From positions 434,001-498,000 of the forward strand of contig JAHLKF010000013.1 of assembly GCA_025558075.1 (NCBI GenBank): a DNA stretch of 64,000 nucleotides, given 5' to 3'. Below the pieces are notes generated by a model that was not told the DNA's origin, searched no databases, and saw nothing but the letters and a program-made list of their open reading frames with translations. Position numbers and translations under genes: made by a program. Source of the DNA: Gaertneriomyces semiglobifer (Eukaryota; Chytridiomycota; Chytridiomycetes; Spizellomycetales; Spizellomycetaceae). Of this stretch, positions 32,221-42,302 are shown piece after piece (positions within the stretch are counted from its first letter, which is position 1; the number at the start of each line of letters is the position of its first letter).

Positions 32221-32746
32221 GTCGCGACGACCCGCCTCGTGTGGGACCAAGGCCTCAGTGAAGCCCTTCCGTACGTCAAGGGACTCTTCGATAACCCTGA
32301 CGATGTGACCGAAGACATCTTGAACGACGCCGTCGGTGTGCTCGTCCTCAAAAACAAGTACCGCCTCATCGTCATCGACCATCCGGCATTCGAGGAAGAA
32401 GAGTGGAAGGTGCATCCCAAATTGAGAGGCTACGAGTGCTCCACCTTTGGTCGAGTTCGCGACGCTGTGAGCAAAGAGCTGGTCGAACCCATCGAAGACA
32501 GCTCCAACTACTTGCAAGTATCCCTTCGGATCCAGACCCGCGTCGAACGACACACGATGCACAGGTTGATCTTGGAAACGTTCTCCACATCGAAAGAACG
32601 CACCAATGCCAAGAAACACGGGTTATCAGTAGACCACATCGACCAGTGCAACACGCACAACAACTACCTCTACAACTTGCGCTGGGCGACGAGTGCTGAA
32701 CAGAACCGATACAAACGCAAATGGCACCGCAAACGGAACAAGGATA
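32221..32746 (+). pseudogene. HNH endonuclease with NUMOD4 motif, 5' segment (interrupted by gypsy B)
   Basis: The frame opens after a stop at 32218-32220. It shows a NUMOD4-type segment (EEEEWKVHPKLRGYECSTFG, about 32389-32448) followed by an HNH segment: MHRLILETF, then LSVDHIDQCNTHNNYLYNLR and WATSAEQN. Such NUMOD4-HNH proteins are typical homing-type or self-mobile endonucleases of phages, large DNA viruses and organelles. No early ATG is present, so the true N-terminus is missing; remnant A Gag abuts it. The apparent stop at its end is created by the gypsy LTR (…GATA|TGTAG). The continuation is at 41806. Confidence 0.85.
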
Positions 32747-33204
32747 TGTAGCGGGTTTAGACTTCCGCTAGTGATAAGTAGAAGTAGATAGACGCGCTAG
32801 TGTTAAGGTTAGAGCTATCTTAGTCAGCTAAGTCATGTGATGTAATTTCTGTTGTCGCTTAAGTCAGCGGGGCCTATAAGAGGGCCGCGCAGACTTATGC
32901 GACGAAGATCAGGCAGACACAGATCTCCAGAGAGAATACAAGGTTCTACTCATATCTATAAGTCCCGTCGCATCTGAACCAGTAAAGCATCCGGCAGTTC
33001 TAAGACCAGTGACTGATCATCCTGTTCCCTTAGAATCAGCAGTCTTATAAGTTCTCCGACGCCTCTCATCCCTAGCCCTGCAGGCATCAGCACCTCTATT
33101 ATACCGCCGGCGGACACTTGAATGTCCGGCTCTTAACAAAGGAGATCATTAATAGCGGAGTAATCCTATTGGAAACCCTACCGTTCGATCATAATCCTTC
33201 TACA
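32747..33204 (+). repeat. Gypsy B 5' LTR (458 bp)
   Basis: TGTAGCGGG…CTTCTACA. The last A is also the first base of the gag ATG. Confidence 0.92.
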
Positions 33205-34928
33205 TGGTGGAGAATCGAGTTTGCACTGCACGTCAGGAACTCTTACAACTGATATACAACGGCGCCTCTGCACCAATGCAGAACCCTCTAAACCCTCGGA
33301 TCGATTCCGAGTATGGCAACAATAGCCGACTTGTACAAGAGGCGGGAAGTTTAGGAGTCGGTGATTCCGGCGTACGGTATCCCTCTCCCATGGCTGTTGA
33401 AAGAGACCCTCTCGATCACCCGCATGCCGCACATGCACCGGCCGATCGATTAGGACCCGCGGCACTTCATTCGTATTCCAGGCCTAGAAGCAATTCGTTA
33501 CCTTCCAACACCCTCATTCCCGGAGCATGGCATCCTAACTGGAACAGGATGGGACCGGTCGATTCGGTCCGCAATCCCTTCAACGTCCGCACGAGCCATC
33601 AATTCTACAGCGAATCAGATGAAAGCTCAAGGGATTCTTCTCTCGACCGAGCAGGTCAGAGAGGTCGAGGCGCTCTTGATTCCCTCGGACAGCGAGGCCC
33701 TCCGCGTGGCTTGCATCATCAGCAAGCATCAGTGCACTTTCAAGGTTTTCATCAACCGACTCGGGCAGGACCTGAGGTCGTGCAACCATCATATATGGCG
33801 CAGCCATCGGCCAACTTACCGACCATCCACAAAGGCAGAGTACTCGAGGCTTTGCTAGCTCAGATACAGGAGCAAGGGGAGGTCATTGCCAACATTAAGC
33901 GAGAAATAACGGAACTCCGACAACAGAGACACCAGTCCAGGGAGCCCTCCGTACCGCAGAGTTACAGGAGCACATATGTGCCCAGCAACCCTGCCTATCC
34001 ACCATTCACTGTTCCCGTAGAGCAGTATGGAACCTCCGCGGTCCCACGCCGGTACAAGACAACTACCGAAGCAGACACCGGACCGTTTAAAGGAGATGAC
34101 AGTCCTCACATAGATGACTGGCTCGAGGAAGCGCTTGGCGCACAAGGTCGCTTCCTCGCAGCAGATCAGGAGATGGTCATGCTCCTTCCTGCTATCTTCC
34201 CACCGAAGAGCCCAGCCAGAGTATGGTTTCAACAACTACCAATGCGGGCAAAAGCCGAATGGACTTGGCCGCAATGGCAAGCCGAGTTACAAGCGGAATT
34301 TGGTGATGAGACGCGTAGGAATCGCGCTAAGACAACTTACGAGCGCTGCACCCCGGATCCACAAGCGCACAGCTCTTTCTTAGCGTACATCCACCAGAAG
34401 TTGCTGCTCAGGGCACAGGCATTCGGCAACGAAGCCGACGTACGAGCCCCGAAGGATCGACTCCTTCAAGACATGTTAGACTACTTCCCCGGGCGAGTTA
34501 AATTAGCCGCCCAAAGTGCCGGGGTACGTTCTATACCGCCACTTAAATCCTTCCTCAAACGGTATTTCTCCTCGCCGGAGGCCAAAAACGAGGACCCCTG
34601 TTATAAGTCTCGACGGACCGAAGAAGGGTCCAAGAGCCGAGACAAGCACAAGTCGAACAAGGACAAGGGCAAAGCCCAACCCCAGGCGGATGACTCCACC
34701 AATTACCCTCATGGTAGAGGACCGGCAAACCAGGATTGGAAAGGTCTGCCAAACCCGTGGAGGAAACCACCGAACAACTGCCGAGAATGCGGCCACAGGC
34801 ACTGGTTCAATTACTGCTTTAAGAACGCGAAGCTGGTAGACCCCGCTGATGGCGTCGGTGGTCCATATGGTAAACCGAACCCAAGGCCAAAGAGAAATCG
34901 TCCAGTCGCAAGGAAAAGACCTACTTGA
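33204..34928 (+). CDS. Gypsy B Gag (574 residues)
   Basis: The ORF is intact. It starts MVENRVCTARQELLQ with the ATG spanning the LTR/internal junction, so the primer-binding site itself encodes the first residues. A coiled-coil-like stretch lies at about residues 215-245 (LLAQIQEQGEVIANIKREIT). The retrotransposon Gag core follows (…PFKGDDSPHIDDWLEEAL… WPQWQAELQAEFGDETRR… FPGRVKLAAQ). A basic region and an atypical zinc knuckle, CX2CX3HX4C (CRECGHRHWFNYC), come near the end. The length is long for a gypsy Gag. It ends before the pol frame opens. Confidence 0.93.
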   Translation: MVENRVCTARQELLQLIYNGASAPMQNPLNPRIDSEYGNNSRLVQEAGSLGVGDSGVRYPSPMAVERDPLDHPHAAHAPADRLGPAALHSYSRPRSNSLPSNTLIPGAWHPNWNRMGPVDSVRNPFNVRTSHQFYSESDESSRDSSLDRAGQRGRGALDSLGQRGPPRGLHHQQASVHFQGFHQPTRAGPEVVQPSYMAQPSANLPTIHKGRVLEALLAQIQEQGEVIANIKREITELRQQRHQSREPSVPQSYRSTYVPSNPAYPPFTVPVEQYGTSAVPRRYKTTTEADTGPFKGDDSPHIDDWLEEALGAQGRFLAADQEMVMLLPAIFPPKSPARVWFQQLPMRAKAEWTWPQWQAELQAEFGDETRRNRAKTTYERCTPDPQAHSSFLAYIHQKLLLRAQAFGNEADVRAPKDRLLQDMLDYFPGRVKLAAQSAGVRSIPPLKSFLKRYFSSPEAKNEDPCYKSRRTEEGSKSRDKHKSNKDKGKAQPQADDSTNYPHGRGPANQDWKGLPNPWRKPPNNCRECGHRHWFNYCFKNAKLVDPADGVGGPYGKPNPRPKRNRPVARKRPT

Positions 34929-35043
34929 TGGACGACGATGACTCGTCGAGCGAGCACGCATATTTAGTGTTAGCGAACGCTCCAGAGGTATTCTTCCTGG
35001 CAGATGCAGAAGGTTTCTGCCCGATAGGGTATTTTCAGAGCGT

Positions 35044-36435
35044 ATCCCACTAGAGGGGTTTAGCGGGACACAGCGAATAGCTTCAACCCCGCGATCCACG
35101 TGGCTGGATGGCCACGTACTCCTAGCCGAGCTAAGAGAACTTGAACACAAGGAGATCGACTCTCCACCGACAGTCGAAGAGCTCCGCAAGGTCGCCACCG
35201 TCTGGGGCACCCCGGGCATCGACTTGTTTGGACCAAATATGAAGGAATCACACCTTCACCAAATATTGACTGAACCCATCGCATGGAGTTCCGGTCGAAT
35301 CTATTACGCGTATGTCCCGAAGGCATACGCTGCGCCCGTTCTTGAACAAGTCAAGAAGGACGCTACTCGGTCCTTGATCCTCATCTCACACGTGCCTGAG
35401 AGGGATCGAGAGGCTTTCTTGCAGTGGAGCCAAGACCACCCGCTGATCGTCCGCGACGATCAGCACGGGCCCGGACTGGTTGCATTTCTGCTAACTGGCC
35501 ACCCAGCAGTGGCCGATTACTATGTCAGACGCCAATTCCCGCATTACGTCAAGCTGGGGGAACACCCACGAGTGCTCGCCATGCAAGACCGCCCTCAGGT
35601 CACACACCTGTTGGCCCAGGACTCGGAGCCCTTGTCACGCCCAAGAATCCCAGTCCGTCCCTTCCTTAACAGGGACAAAGCCTGTGCAGCTACTTGGAGA
35701 GAGGTGCTTAAAAAAGGGTCGAGCCCGGCAACCTCCTCAACACGGCACAGCACTGCGTTTACCATCACCTCGACGGTGGGGAAGCGTGTAACACTTAGCG
35801 AGGTTCTGGTTAACCCAGCTAGTCGCGTCAAGAAACAGCCGTGCTGGACGCTCACAATTATCAACAGTCTGTGGTTCCCAACCGTGTTGGACACTGGAGC
35901 AAGCGTATCACTCATCTCCGCCAACCTAAAAGGGCCCGCTTACTCAGACAAGGACTTGCAGGCGGCCCCGGCCATGGATTTTTCCGGCATTGGAGGCCAG
36001 CTTAACTCGTCCTCGGTGGTATCGCTGCAGATGTCACTTAGAGGCGAATCAAGTGAGTACCTTACCTTTCGTGGCTACTTTCGGGTGATCGACTACCCCA
36101 AGCCACTTATCATCTTGGCAAACGATATCCTAGGACCTCTGCAAGTACAGACCCTGGTCCAGGACCCGCCACTCAAAACGTTTGCGGTCACCATGACCAA
36201 CCCCGATATTATCGTTCTTTGCTCGGTCACGGCCGAATTGCCAACGACTCACAGGTCCGGCGTTCGAGTACAAACAGCGTGGGGAATGTTCACCAAGGAC
36301 TCTTCATTCAAGCAGAAGAAGAAAGCCGCATCTGTATCCGAGGTCTTCAATGTCGAAGTGGTCGAGGCATCCTCGGACACCTTGACTCAGTTGATTGACC
36401 CAGAGAGGAGACGCTTACTCGAGACGAAGCCTTAG
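35044..36435 (+). CDS. Gypsy B protease region with unusual N-terminal extension
   Basis: Open from about 35054 in the same frame as the Met at 35224. About 220 residues without recognised fold (…GRIYYAYVPKAYAAPVLEQV… FLQWSQDHPLIVRDD…) precede the retropepsin active site FPTVLDTGASVSLISA, followed by MDFSGIGGQ and DILGPLQVQ as expected of a retropepsin. It ends at a stop (36433) where a frame change is needed to enter RT. Typical gypsy elements have little between Gag and protease, so the extension is notable. Confidence 0.8.
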   Translation: MPLEGFSGTQRIASTPRSTWLDGHVLLAELRELEHKEIDSPPTVEELRKVATVWGTPGIDLFGPNMKESHLHQILTEPIAWSSGRIYYAYVPKAYAAPVLEQVKKDATRSLILISHVPERDREAFLQWSQDHPLIVRDDQHGPGLVAFLLTGHPAVADYYVRRQFPHYVKLGEHPRVLAMQDRPQVTHLLAQDSEPLSRPRIPVRPFLNRDKACAATWREVLKKGSSPATSSTRHSTAFTITSTVGKRVTLSEVLVNPASRVKKQPCWTLTIINSLWFPTVLDTGASVSLISANLKGPAYSDKDLQAAPAMDFSGIGGQLNSSSVVSLQMSLRGESSEYLTFRGYFRVIDYPKPLIILANDILGPLQVQTLVQDPPLKTFAVTMTNPDIIVLCSVTAELPTTHRSGVRVQTAWGMFTKDSSFKQKKKAASVSEVFNVEVVEASSDTLTQLIDPERRRLLETKP

Positions 36436-37913
36436 AGCTTAAGGCCAAGCGGAACATACCGGATGACTTAGCAGTAGCGCCCGTTGACTTCGAGCAACAA
36501 CTACGCTCAGAGAAGTTCAAAGTGGAGTTGAGCCGAGACCGGATCGTCATCTGGTTCCTCATCCAGCTTCTGCGCAAGTTCCATAAAGCGTTCTCTTACG
36601 AAGACAATTTAATTGGGCATCACGACCAAATTCCCTTCGCGCCCAAGTTTATCGGACCACCTCCGCCACGCACGAAACCACGACACTTCTCACCGAAGGA
36701 CAAGGAAGTGTTGGACAAGGAAACGCAAACCATGGTTGGTATCAACCGCTGGGAGCGCACAGACGATGCCATAGCCGTTAGCGACCCCATTATAGTTCAC
36801 TATGTGGACAAACCCCCGCGTATTGCATTTGACTTCCGAGAGGTCAACAAGCGCATGGAATGGGATCCTTACCCTTTCCCAAACATGGCGGGCATTCTAC
36901 AGTGGCTCGTAGCCATTCCGTTCCGCTTTATTTCTGGTGGAGATGCCAATAAAGGCTTCTACCAAATCTTCATCGCCGATCCGCACGTGCGCAATTGGCT
37001 TTCGCTTCGTCTCTCAGACGGTATCTACCGCTTGCGCTACATGCCGTTTGGCCCACAGAACGCCCCCGCGCACTTCTGTCGGGTGATGGATCACGTACTG
37101 TGTGGCATCAAGTGGCAAAATGTTGACAACTTTGTCGATGATGTCCACACCCGATCTATCACAGCCAAGGATGCCCTGGATGCCATAGCGCAATGGCTTA
37201 GTCGGTTCGTGGCCGCTGGCCTCACGCTGCGTCTGGACAAATGCAATTGGTTGTTCCGAGAGCTCGCAGCCTTGGGCTTCATTGCGTCCCAGGACGGGCG
37301 TAGGCCCGATCCAGCCAAAGTCGCCGCCATTACCCAATGGGATCTGCCGCTCTATGTCGGCGATCTCTGGGGCTTTGTGGGTCTGTTGGGGTTCTTCTGT
37401 CGCTTCATTGACAAGCATGCCGAACTCACCAAACCCTTGCATGAGGCAATCCTGGAAGGTGTCCAAGCTTATCGCATACACAAGGCTGCTAGAGACGAAC
37501 GCAAGGGGTCACGCCCCCAAAAATCCGCCGGTAAACCCCGGCAAGAAACCTTTGACGAAGCCCCGGTGTCCGCGCTAAACTCTGCCGCTGACAACCTGGC
37601 CAAAGTCACTCTGCAACTCCCGTCAGTGCCATCCAAGGCGGTCAACATGCCCGCGGGTGTCATTGACCCTCTTTGCCCAGGCCGCCTCAAACACAAGGCG
37701 CCTGACCGGGCCATAAAACGCTTTTTGGCCACTCACCCCGTCGTCTGGAACGACGACAGAAAAAAGGCCTTCGCAGCCTGCAAGGTGGCGCTCACCTCTG
37801 CACCGGTGCTCGCAGCACCACGTTCGGGCTTCCCGATTACCATACACACGGATGCATGCGTGGAAGCCTTCAACATTACGGTTGACCAACTACAACCAGA
37901 TACCACGCATTGA
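36430..37913 (+). pseudogene. Gypsy B reverse transcriptase / start of RNase H
   Basis: The frame opens just past the protease ORF (DEALELKAKRNIPDD) and continues through RT: FDFREVNKRMEWDPYPFP, GGDANKGFYQIF, MPFGPQNAPAHFCRVMDHVL, the catalytic FVDD (VDNFVDDV), and the thumb and connection region. A roughly 80-residue Lys/Pro-rich insertion (about 37480-37740) precedes the RNase H start (ITIHTDACVEAF). The frame stops at 37911, within RNase H. RT acidic residues are retained, but the RNase H start is degenerate (TDAC, no Gly). Confidence 0.9.
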
Positions 37914-37924
37914 CCGCTAGCCTA

Positions 37925-38732
37925 CTACTCTAGGTGAACTACAAAGACTGAGGCCAATGCACCCCCGGTCGAACTAGAAGCCGGTTGCTTGATTTGGGGC
38001 CTCGACAAAGCGCGCTGCTACCTCGAAGGTGCCCAGTTCACGGTGGTCATAGATCACCGTGCCCTCTTGTGGCTCAAGAACTACAAAGGGACCAACCGCA
38101 AAGTCCAACGTTGGGCAGTCGAACTTGCCTACTGGGATCAGTGGATGACGATCGTTCACAAACCCGGCCGCTTCCACATAGTTGCGGATACGTTGTCACG
38201 GCTGGTAGCAGCCTCCACAGTCCTGCCACACACCTCCACTTCCACTCAGAAGGTCGAGGAGGTCGAGGAGGCCGAGGACATCTACACCTTTTACACGTTT
38301 GAAACGTATTACCAGCACATAGACTTCGAGCCCACACTGGTGGCGCACATTCGTGACGCTCAAAGGGCCGAGACGGACAGTCCTGCGGCTGCCGCTCTCA
38401 CCATCTTAAGGGGCTCAAATCCACTTGCCGACTTGTCACGCGCCGAGCTCGCTATAATTCACGATTGGCGTCTTAATGACGAGATATTGGAACACCATTA
38501 CGCTCACGCCGACAACTCCCCTTGGCGCACTTACCTGCCCGCCGACCTTCGCACCGAGGTGCTCGGCCTTCTTCACGAGGAGGGAGGGCACTTTGGCTTC
38601 ACACGGACGTTTGCTAAAGTGGCAGCCCAATTTTGGTGGCCGCACATGTCCGGGAAGTACGCAACTTCTGTTGGGCGTGCGAAAAATACCAGCAAACAAA
38701 GCCCGGACCCCGTCACACATCCGGGCTACTAA
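37925..38732 (+). pseudogene. Gypsy B RNase H end and integrase zinc domain start
   Basis: After a frameshift and stop, the sequence reads TKTEANAPPVELEAGCLIWG, FTVVIDHRALLWLKN, then KPGRFHIVADTLSR (RNase H C-terminus), then the integrase HHCC start (LLHEEGGHFGFTRTF… FWWPHMS). A +1 shift near 38660 moves the CWACEKYQQTK half of the zinc domain into the next frame. Confidence 0.88.
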
Positions 38733-39856
38733 ACCCAATTGAAACACCTCTGGGACGGTGGGAATGTATCACGACGGACTTTCTCACCAAATTACCGTTA
38801 ACTGCACGAGGCCACGACGGCTTCCACATCATATGCTGTAAGAAAACGCACCGGGTGCACATTTACGTGCATAACAATACGTGGAAAGCTGATCGCACAG
38901 CGCGTGTGCTCGTGGAGCGCTACTACCCGCTGCACGGCCTACCTCGCAAGATTATTTCGGACAGAGACACACGTTTCACCAGCCTGCTATGGAAAGAAGT
39001 CAAACGGCAACTGAACATAGATCATCACCTAACCACGTCTCACCACCCGCAAGGCGACGGCCAATCAGAGCGGGAGAACCGCTTGGTTCTCCAAGTGCTC
39101 CGGACGGTCGTCAATGCACGACTGGATGACTGGGACCTGTGTCTACCGATGGTAAAGTTTGCCATCAATGACACATTACACGAGGGAATGCAGATGACTC
39201 GGTTTGAAGCCGATCTCGGATATTCCCCCTCGACTCCTTTGGGCGCGCTGTCCAAGGATCTAGAAAGCGTGCGCAACGCTACAGCAGCCGAGCTGCTCCA
39301 ACGCCTGCAGGACATTGACGTCCTCACAAGAGAACTCATGTTCGAAGCGCAAGCGTTCCAGAAGAAATACTACGACAAATCGCACAGAGAAGTCACGTAC
39401 AAGAAAGGGGACAAGGTGTACCTTAGCACCAAACACCTCAAAGGTTACGAAGGGAAATTGACCTCACGATGGGCCGGGCCCTTTGATGTAACTGCAGTGG
39501 AAAAATACGACGTCTACAAGCTCAAATTGCCAGACACCATGAGTTGATTGTACCCCTACTTCCATGTTTCGAAACTAAAAGAGTACATCGAGCCTCAGCC
39601 GGGCCAGAAACGGTACGATAACCCGGGCCCCGAGATCGTTGATGACGAGGAAGAATGGGAAGTAGAAGCAGTTGTCGGCCACAGAGACTTTGGACGGCGG
39701 AAACAGCGGCAATACAGAGTCCGCTGGAAAGGATGGGCCGACTCGGAGGACACGTGGGAGCCCGAGTCGCAACTCACCAACTCCAAGGAGGCCATCGAGG
39801 AGTACTGGAAGGGGTTACCCCAAGTTCCAGACACCGCCTTTCTATTCCACTTATAG
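38660..39856 (+). pseudogene. Gypsy B integrase with C-terminal chromodomain (one nonsense codon)
   Basis: Integrase continues from CWACEKYQQTK. The acidic triad is visible as TTDFLTKLP, SDRDTRFTS and GDGQSERENR. The GPF/Y-type module (RWAGPFDVTAVEKYDVYKL) follows. A TGA at 39545-39547 interrupts the frame just before LYPYFHVSKLKEY, consistent with a CGA-to-TGA change. A classic chromodomain follows at 39650-39820 (EWEVEAVVGHRDF, YRVRWKGWADSEDTWEPE) with three aromatic cage positions, all Trp. This is the signature of chromoviruses and is thought to steer insertion to methylated-histone chromatin. Confidence 0.93.
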
Positions 39857-40561
39857 ACACGGTCGATCATCATCGATTGTGCCGCTCCGCAATAGCCTCA
39901 ATTGGCATTAGGAGTGTTCTAGGGGCAATCAAGCCACCCTACAAATGAAGCGAAAACATGGGAGTCCTTCGTCGCAATCACACTGACACGACGACTCCAG
40001 GAGTCGTCTCCGAGAAAAGGACTCATCCAGGCCGACCAGGACCCATCCAGATCGGTCTTTTCCGAGGCTCGTGCCCGGAATCAGCAAGCGGCAGCCGCCA
40101 CCAACGAGGAACGGCTTGTCAGCTAGAAAAAAGCGCAGTGCTAGTTCAACAGCTGTCAAAATTACCCGTTCGCGTATGCTGCGGAGATTTGCTTACGTAC
40201 AAACTATTTATAGACGTGAACTGGCCCTACGCGCTTCACCTGTCAAGATCTGAACGACTTCCCAATAAACGGCAAACACACGATGGTCGGAGGGAAGGAG
40301 GTTGAAGACAAAGTATCAATAGGGGAAGTACTTTCTCGAAACAAAGAAGAAGGAAGAAGTACACGGATGCTGGCCATACAGGCTCCCGGCTTATAAAAGA
40401 GGGTTCACCGACGCTGTCTGGGGAACGTTGGTATCATCGTACAACCGCGCCAGTACTAGCAAACTGCCAAGCAGTCCAAGACCGTCTTGACCTCCTTGAC
40501 CTCTCTGTCGCTCCGTCAAACCTCCTAGTACCCTTCAACACCCCAGTCAAAGGCACCCACC
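39857..40561 (+). promoter_or_regulatory. Gypsy B spacer with TATA-like sequence before an extra ORF
   Basis: About 700 bp without a conserved domain. CTTATAAAAGAGG at about 40393 lies about 165 bp upstream of the next ATG, followed by pyrimidine-rich leader-like sequence. It may drive the extra ORF separately. Function is inferred only. Confidence 0.3.
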
Positions 40562-41304
40562 ATGGCCGCTCAACCCGCTCCCGTTCAGATGGTCTGGGAT
40601 TCCTCCAGTCCCTCCTTTATTGACGACGTTGGTAAAGAGCATCTGGGTGCTCAAATCGCTGCCTGGGCCCTTGAGGCCGTCCACAACACAGCCGGCCCCC
40701 AAGCTGCCCAGCCGTTCAACTACGCGCCCACTGGACTCCAGTTTTATTACAACGGACCGTCCCCCGCTGAAATTGGTTCCGCTCCGCATTTGTTGTTGGT
40801 TAATCCCAACAACGAGGCCCCATCCATCCTCAACGCTCGGATGGGACTGGTAAAAGACGTCGGCAAGGCGGGCCAACACCAGCGACCTGCACCTTCCGCC
40901 GGATCCATCCGACAGGGCACAATTCAGCAACTGGCCACGGGATCTCAGCCGAACCAGTATGTCTACACTCCTTGGCCGACTGACATGATCCGGTTTCCAA
41001 CCACGTGCTGGTAGCCGCCCGCAAGTGTATTGCCGCCTCCAACGCTTTTCACAGCACTATGGCCGCCAACTACCCCTCCAGGCATCCGCGCCACGACCAT
41101 CACAACATCCGCTCAAACTTTGGCATCAAGATCCACAGGACTCTGACGGCCGTCGCAGTCTTGGACCCCCATAGCACTGGACTCGCCGACGACGACGCTA
41201 TCTATTTCGTCGGTACTATCGGCGAACGATGGGTCGTCCTCTTCATCGCCAACTGGGATACCGTTATCCCGCCCACTAACCAGCAAGGCTTACACCTGCT
41301 CTAG
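40562..41304 (+). pseudogene. Extra ORF of gypsy B downstream of integrase (frameshifted), unknown function
   Basis: The first frame, 40562-41014 (MAAQPAPVQMVWDSSSPSF…), and the second, to 41304 (…VLVAARKCIAASNAFHS… IYFVGTIGERWVVLFIANWD), join by a one-base shift near 40990, giving roughly 245 residues. It ends just before the polypurine tract and is therefore carried by the element. No Env-like signal peptide or transmembrane anchor is visible, and no known domain. Chromoviruses normally lack a third ORF. Confidence 0.65.
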
Positions 41305-41347
41305 GAGCTCTAGCAACCCTCGCCTTCGGCTTCTTTAGAAGGGGGGA

Positions 41348-41805
41348 TGTAGCGGGTTTAGACTTCCGCTAGTAATAAGTAGAAGTATATAGACGCGCTA
41401 GTACCAGGGTTAGAGCTATCTTAGTCAGCCAAGTCATGTGATATAATTTCTGTTGTCGCTTAAGTCAGCGGGGCCTATAAGAGGACCGCGCGGACTTATG
41501 CGATGAAGATCAGGCAGACATAGATCTAGGAAGAATACAAGAGGTTCTACTTAGATATATAAGTCCCGTCGCATCTGAACGAGTAAGACATCCGGCAGTT
41601 CTAAGACCAGTGACTGATCATCCTGCCCCCTTAGATTCAGCAGTCTTATAAGTTCTCCGACGCCTCTCATCCCTAGCCCTGCAGGCATCAGCACCTCTAT
41701 TATACCGCCGGCGGACACTTGAACGTCCGGCTCTTAACAAAGGAGATCATTAATAGCGGAGAAATCCTATTGGAAACCCTACCGTTCAATCATAATCCTT
41801 CTACA
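41348..41805 (+). repeat. Gypsy B 3' LTR (458 bp)
   Basis: TGTAGCGGG…CTTCTACA, followed by the duplicated GATA and the continuation of the HNH gene. Confidence 0.92.
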
Positions 41806-42180
41806 GATAAGGCTGCCGCGCTGGCCACGCGTTCTGTGAATCGTGGATCGTTCCGTAATAGCAAACGCTTGAACTTCGATCGCCGTGTCTCTGCCAGGTT
41901 GTCGGCCAAGTTGCGATTGGCTGCATGGATGAGCAAGAAATCCGTCGACTAGGTAGAGTCTAGCAACCGTCGCTGGACGTAGAAACGTTTGTTGGATGCG
42001 TGCCTAGACAAGAAGAAGCGCGTGTGGGTGTTAGTCGACTGGAAGCCATCGGGGAAACACGTGTGGGAACCCACCCGGGAGTTGTACCAAGAGTTTGCCA
42101 AGAACAAGACTGCAGCCGACTGGATGAAAAAGCACCATCCCGATTTGATCAAGATGGTTGACAAAGTGTACCGGAACTGA
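41806..42180 (+). pseudogene. HNH endonuclease gene, 3' segment, with chromo-like C-terminal stretch
   Basis: After the GATA duplication the frame resumes exactly where the 5' segment stopped (codons GAT AAG GCT) and runs through a very basic region (NSKRLNFDRRVSARLSAKLR) to TAG at 41950. The same frame continues past this and a second TAG (41980) into KRVWVLVDWKPSGKHVWEP and ends at 42180. That stretch resembles the second half of a chromodomain (hydrophobic strand, W, then W-E-P). No start ATG precedes it, so it was probably part of the same protein before the two nonsense changes, or the stops are read through. Confidence 0.65.
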
Positions 42181-42247
42181 GACAAGACCATATGTTCACC
42201 GCATATCCCGTAGCTAGATCGTGTGGTTGAAACAGTGGTTAGAAAAA

Positions 42248-42266
42248 TATAAAAAGGACCTGGTCC
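42248..42266 (+). promoter_or_regulatory. TATA box plus palindrome upstream of RING gene 1
   Basis: TATAAAAAGGACCTGGTCC. GGACC-T-GGTCC is a perfect inverted repeat and lies 36 bp before the ATG. The same arrangement precedes the second RING gene. Confidence 0.6.
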
Positions 42267-42302
42267 TTCGTGTTCCCCTCATCTTTTCTCACTCTATCCA
42301 TC

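Larger units (their letters stand above)
32747..41805 (+). mobile_element. Ty3/gypsy chromovirus B, full length, with target duplication
   Basis: LTRs of 458 bp lie at 32747-33204 and 41348-41805. The 4-bp duplication GATA is at 32743-32746 and 41806-41809. The primer-binding site TGGTGGAGAATCGAG follows the 5' LTR, and a polypurine tract AGAAGGGGGGA (41337-41347) precedes the 3' LTR. Order: gag, protease, RT-RNase H, integrase, chromodomain, then an extra ORF before the 3' LTR. By eye the two LTRs differ at roughly 25-30 positions, so the insertion is not recent, in line with several frameshifts and one CGA-to-TGA-type stop in pol. Confidence 0.95.

Noticed and set aside
30353..33204. Gypsy A plus HNH as a designed non-autonomous element carrying an endonuclease
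   Set aside because: Attractive at first, since the HNH ORF lies between two LTRs, but the GATA duplication and in-frame continuation at 41806 show that the second LTR belongs to element B, inserted into the HNH gene.
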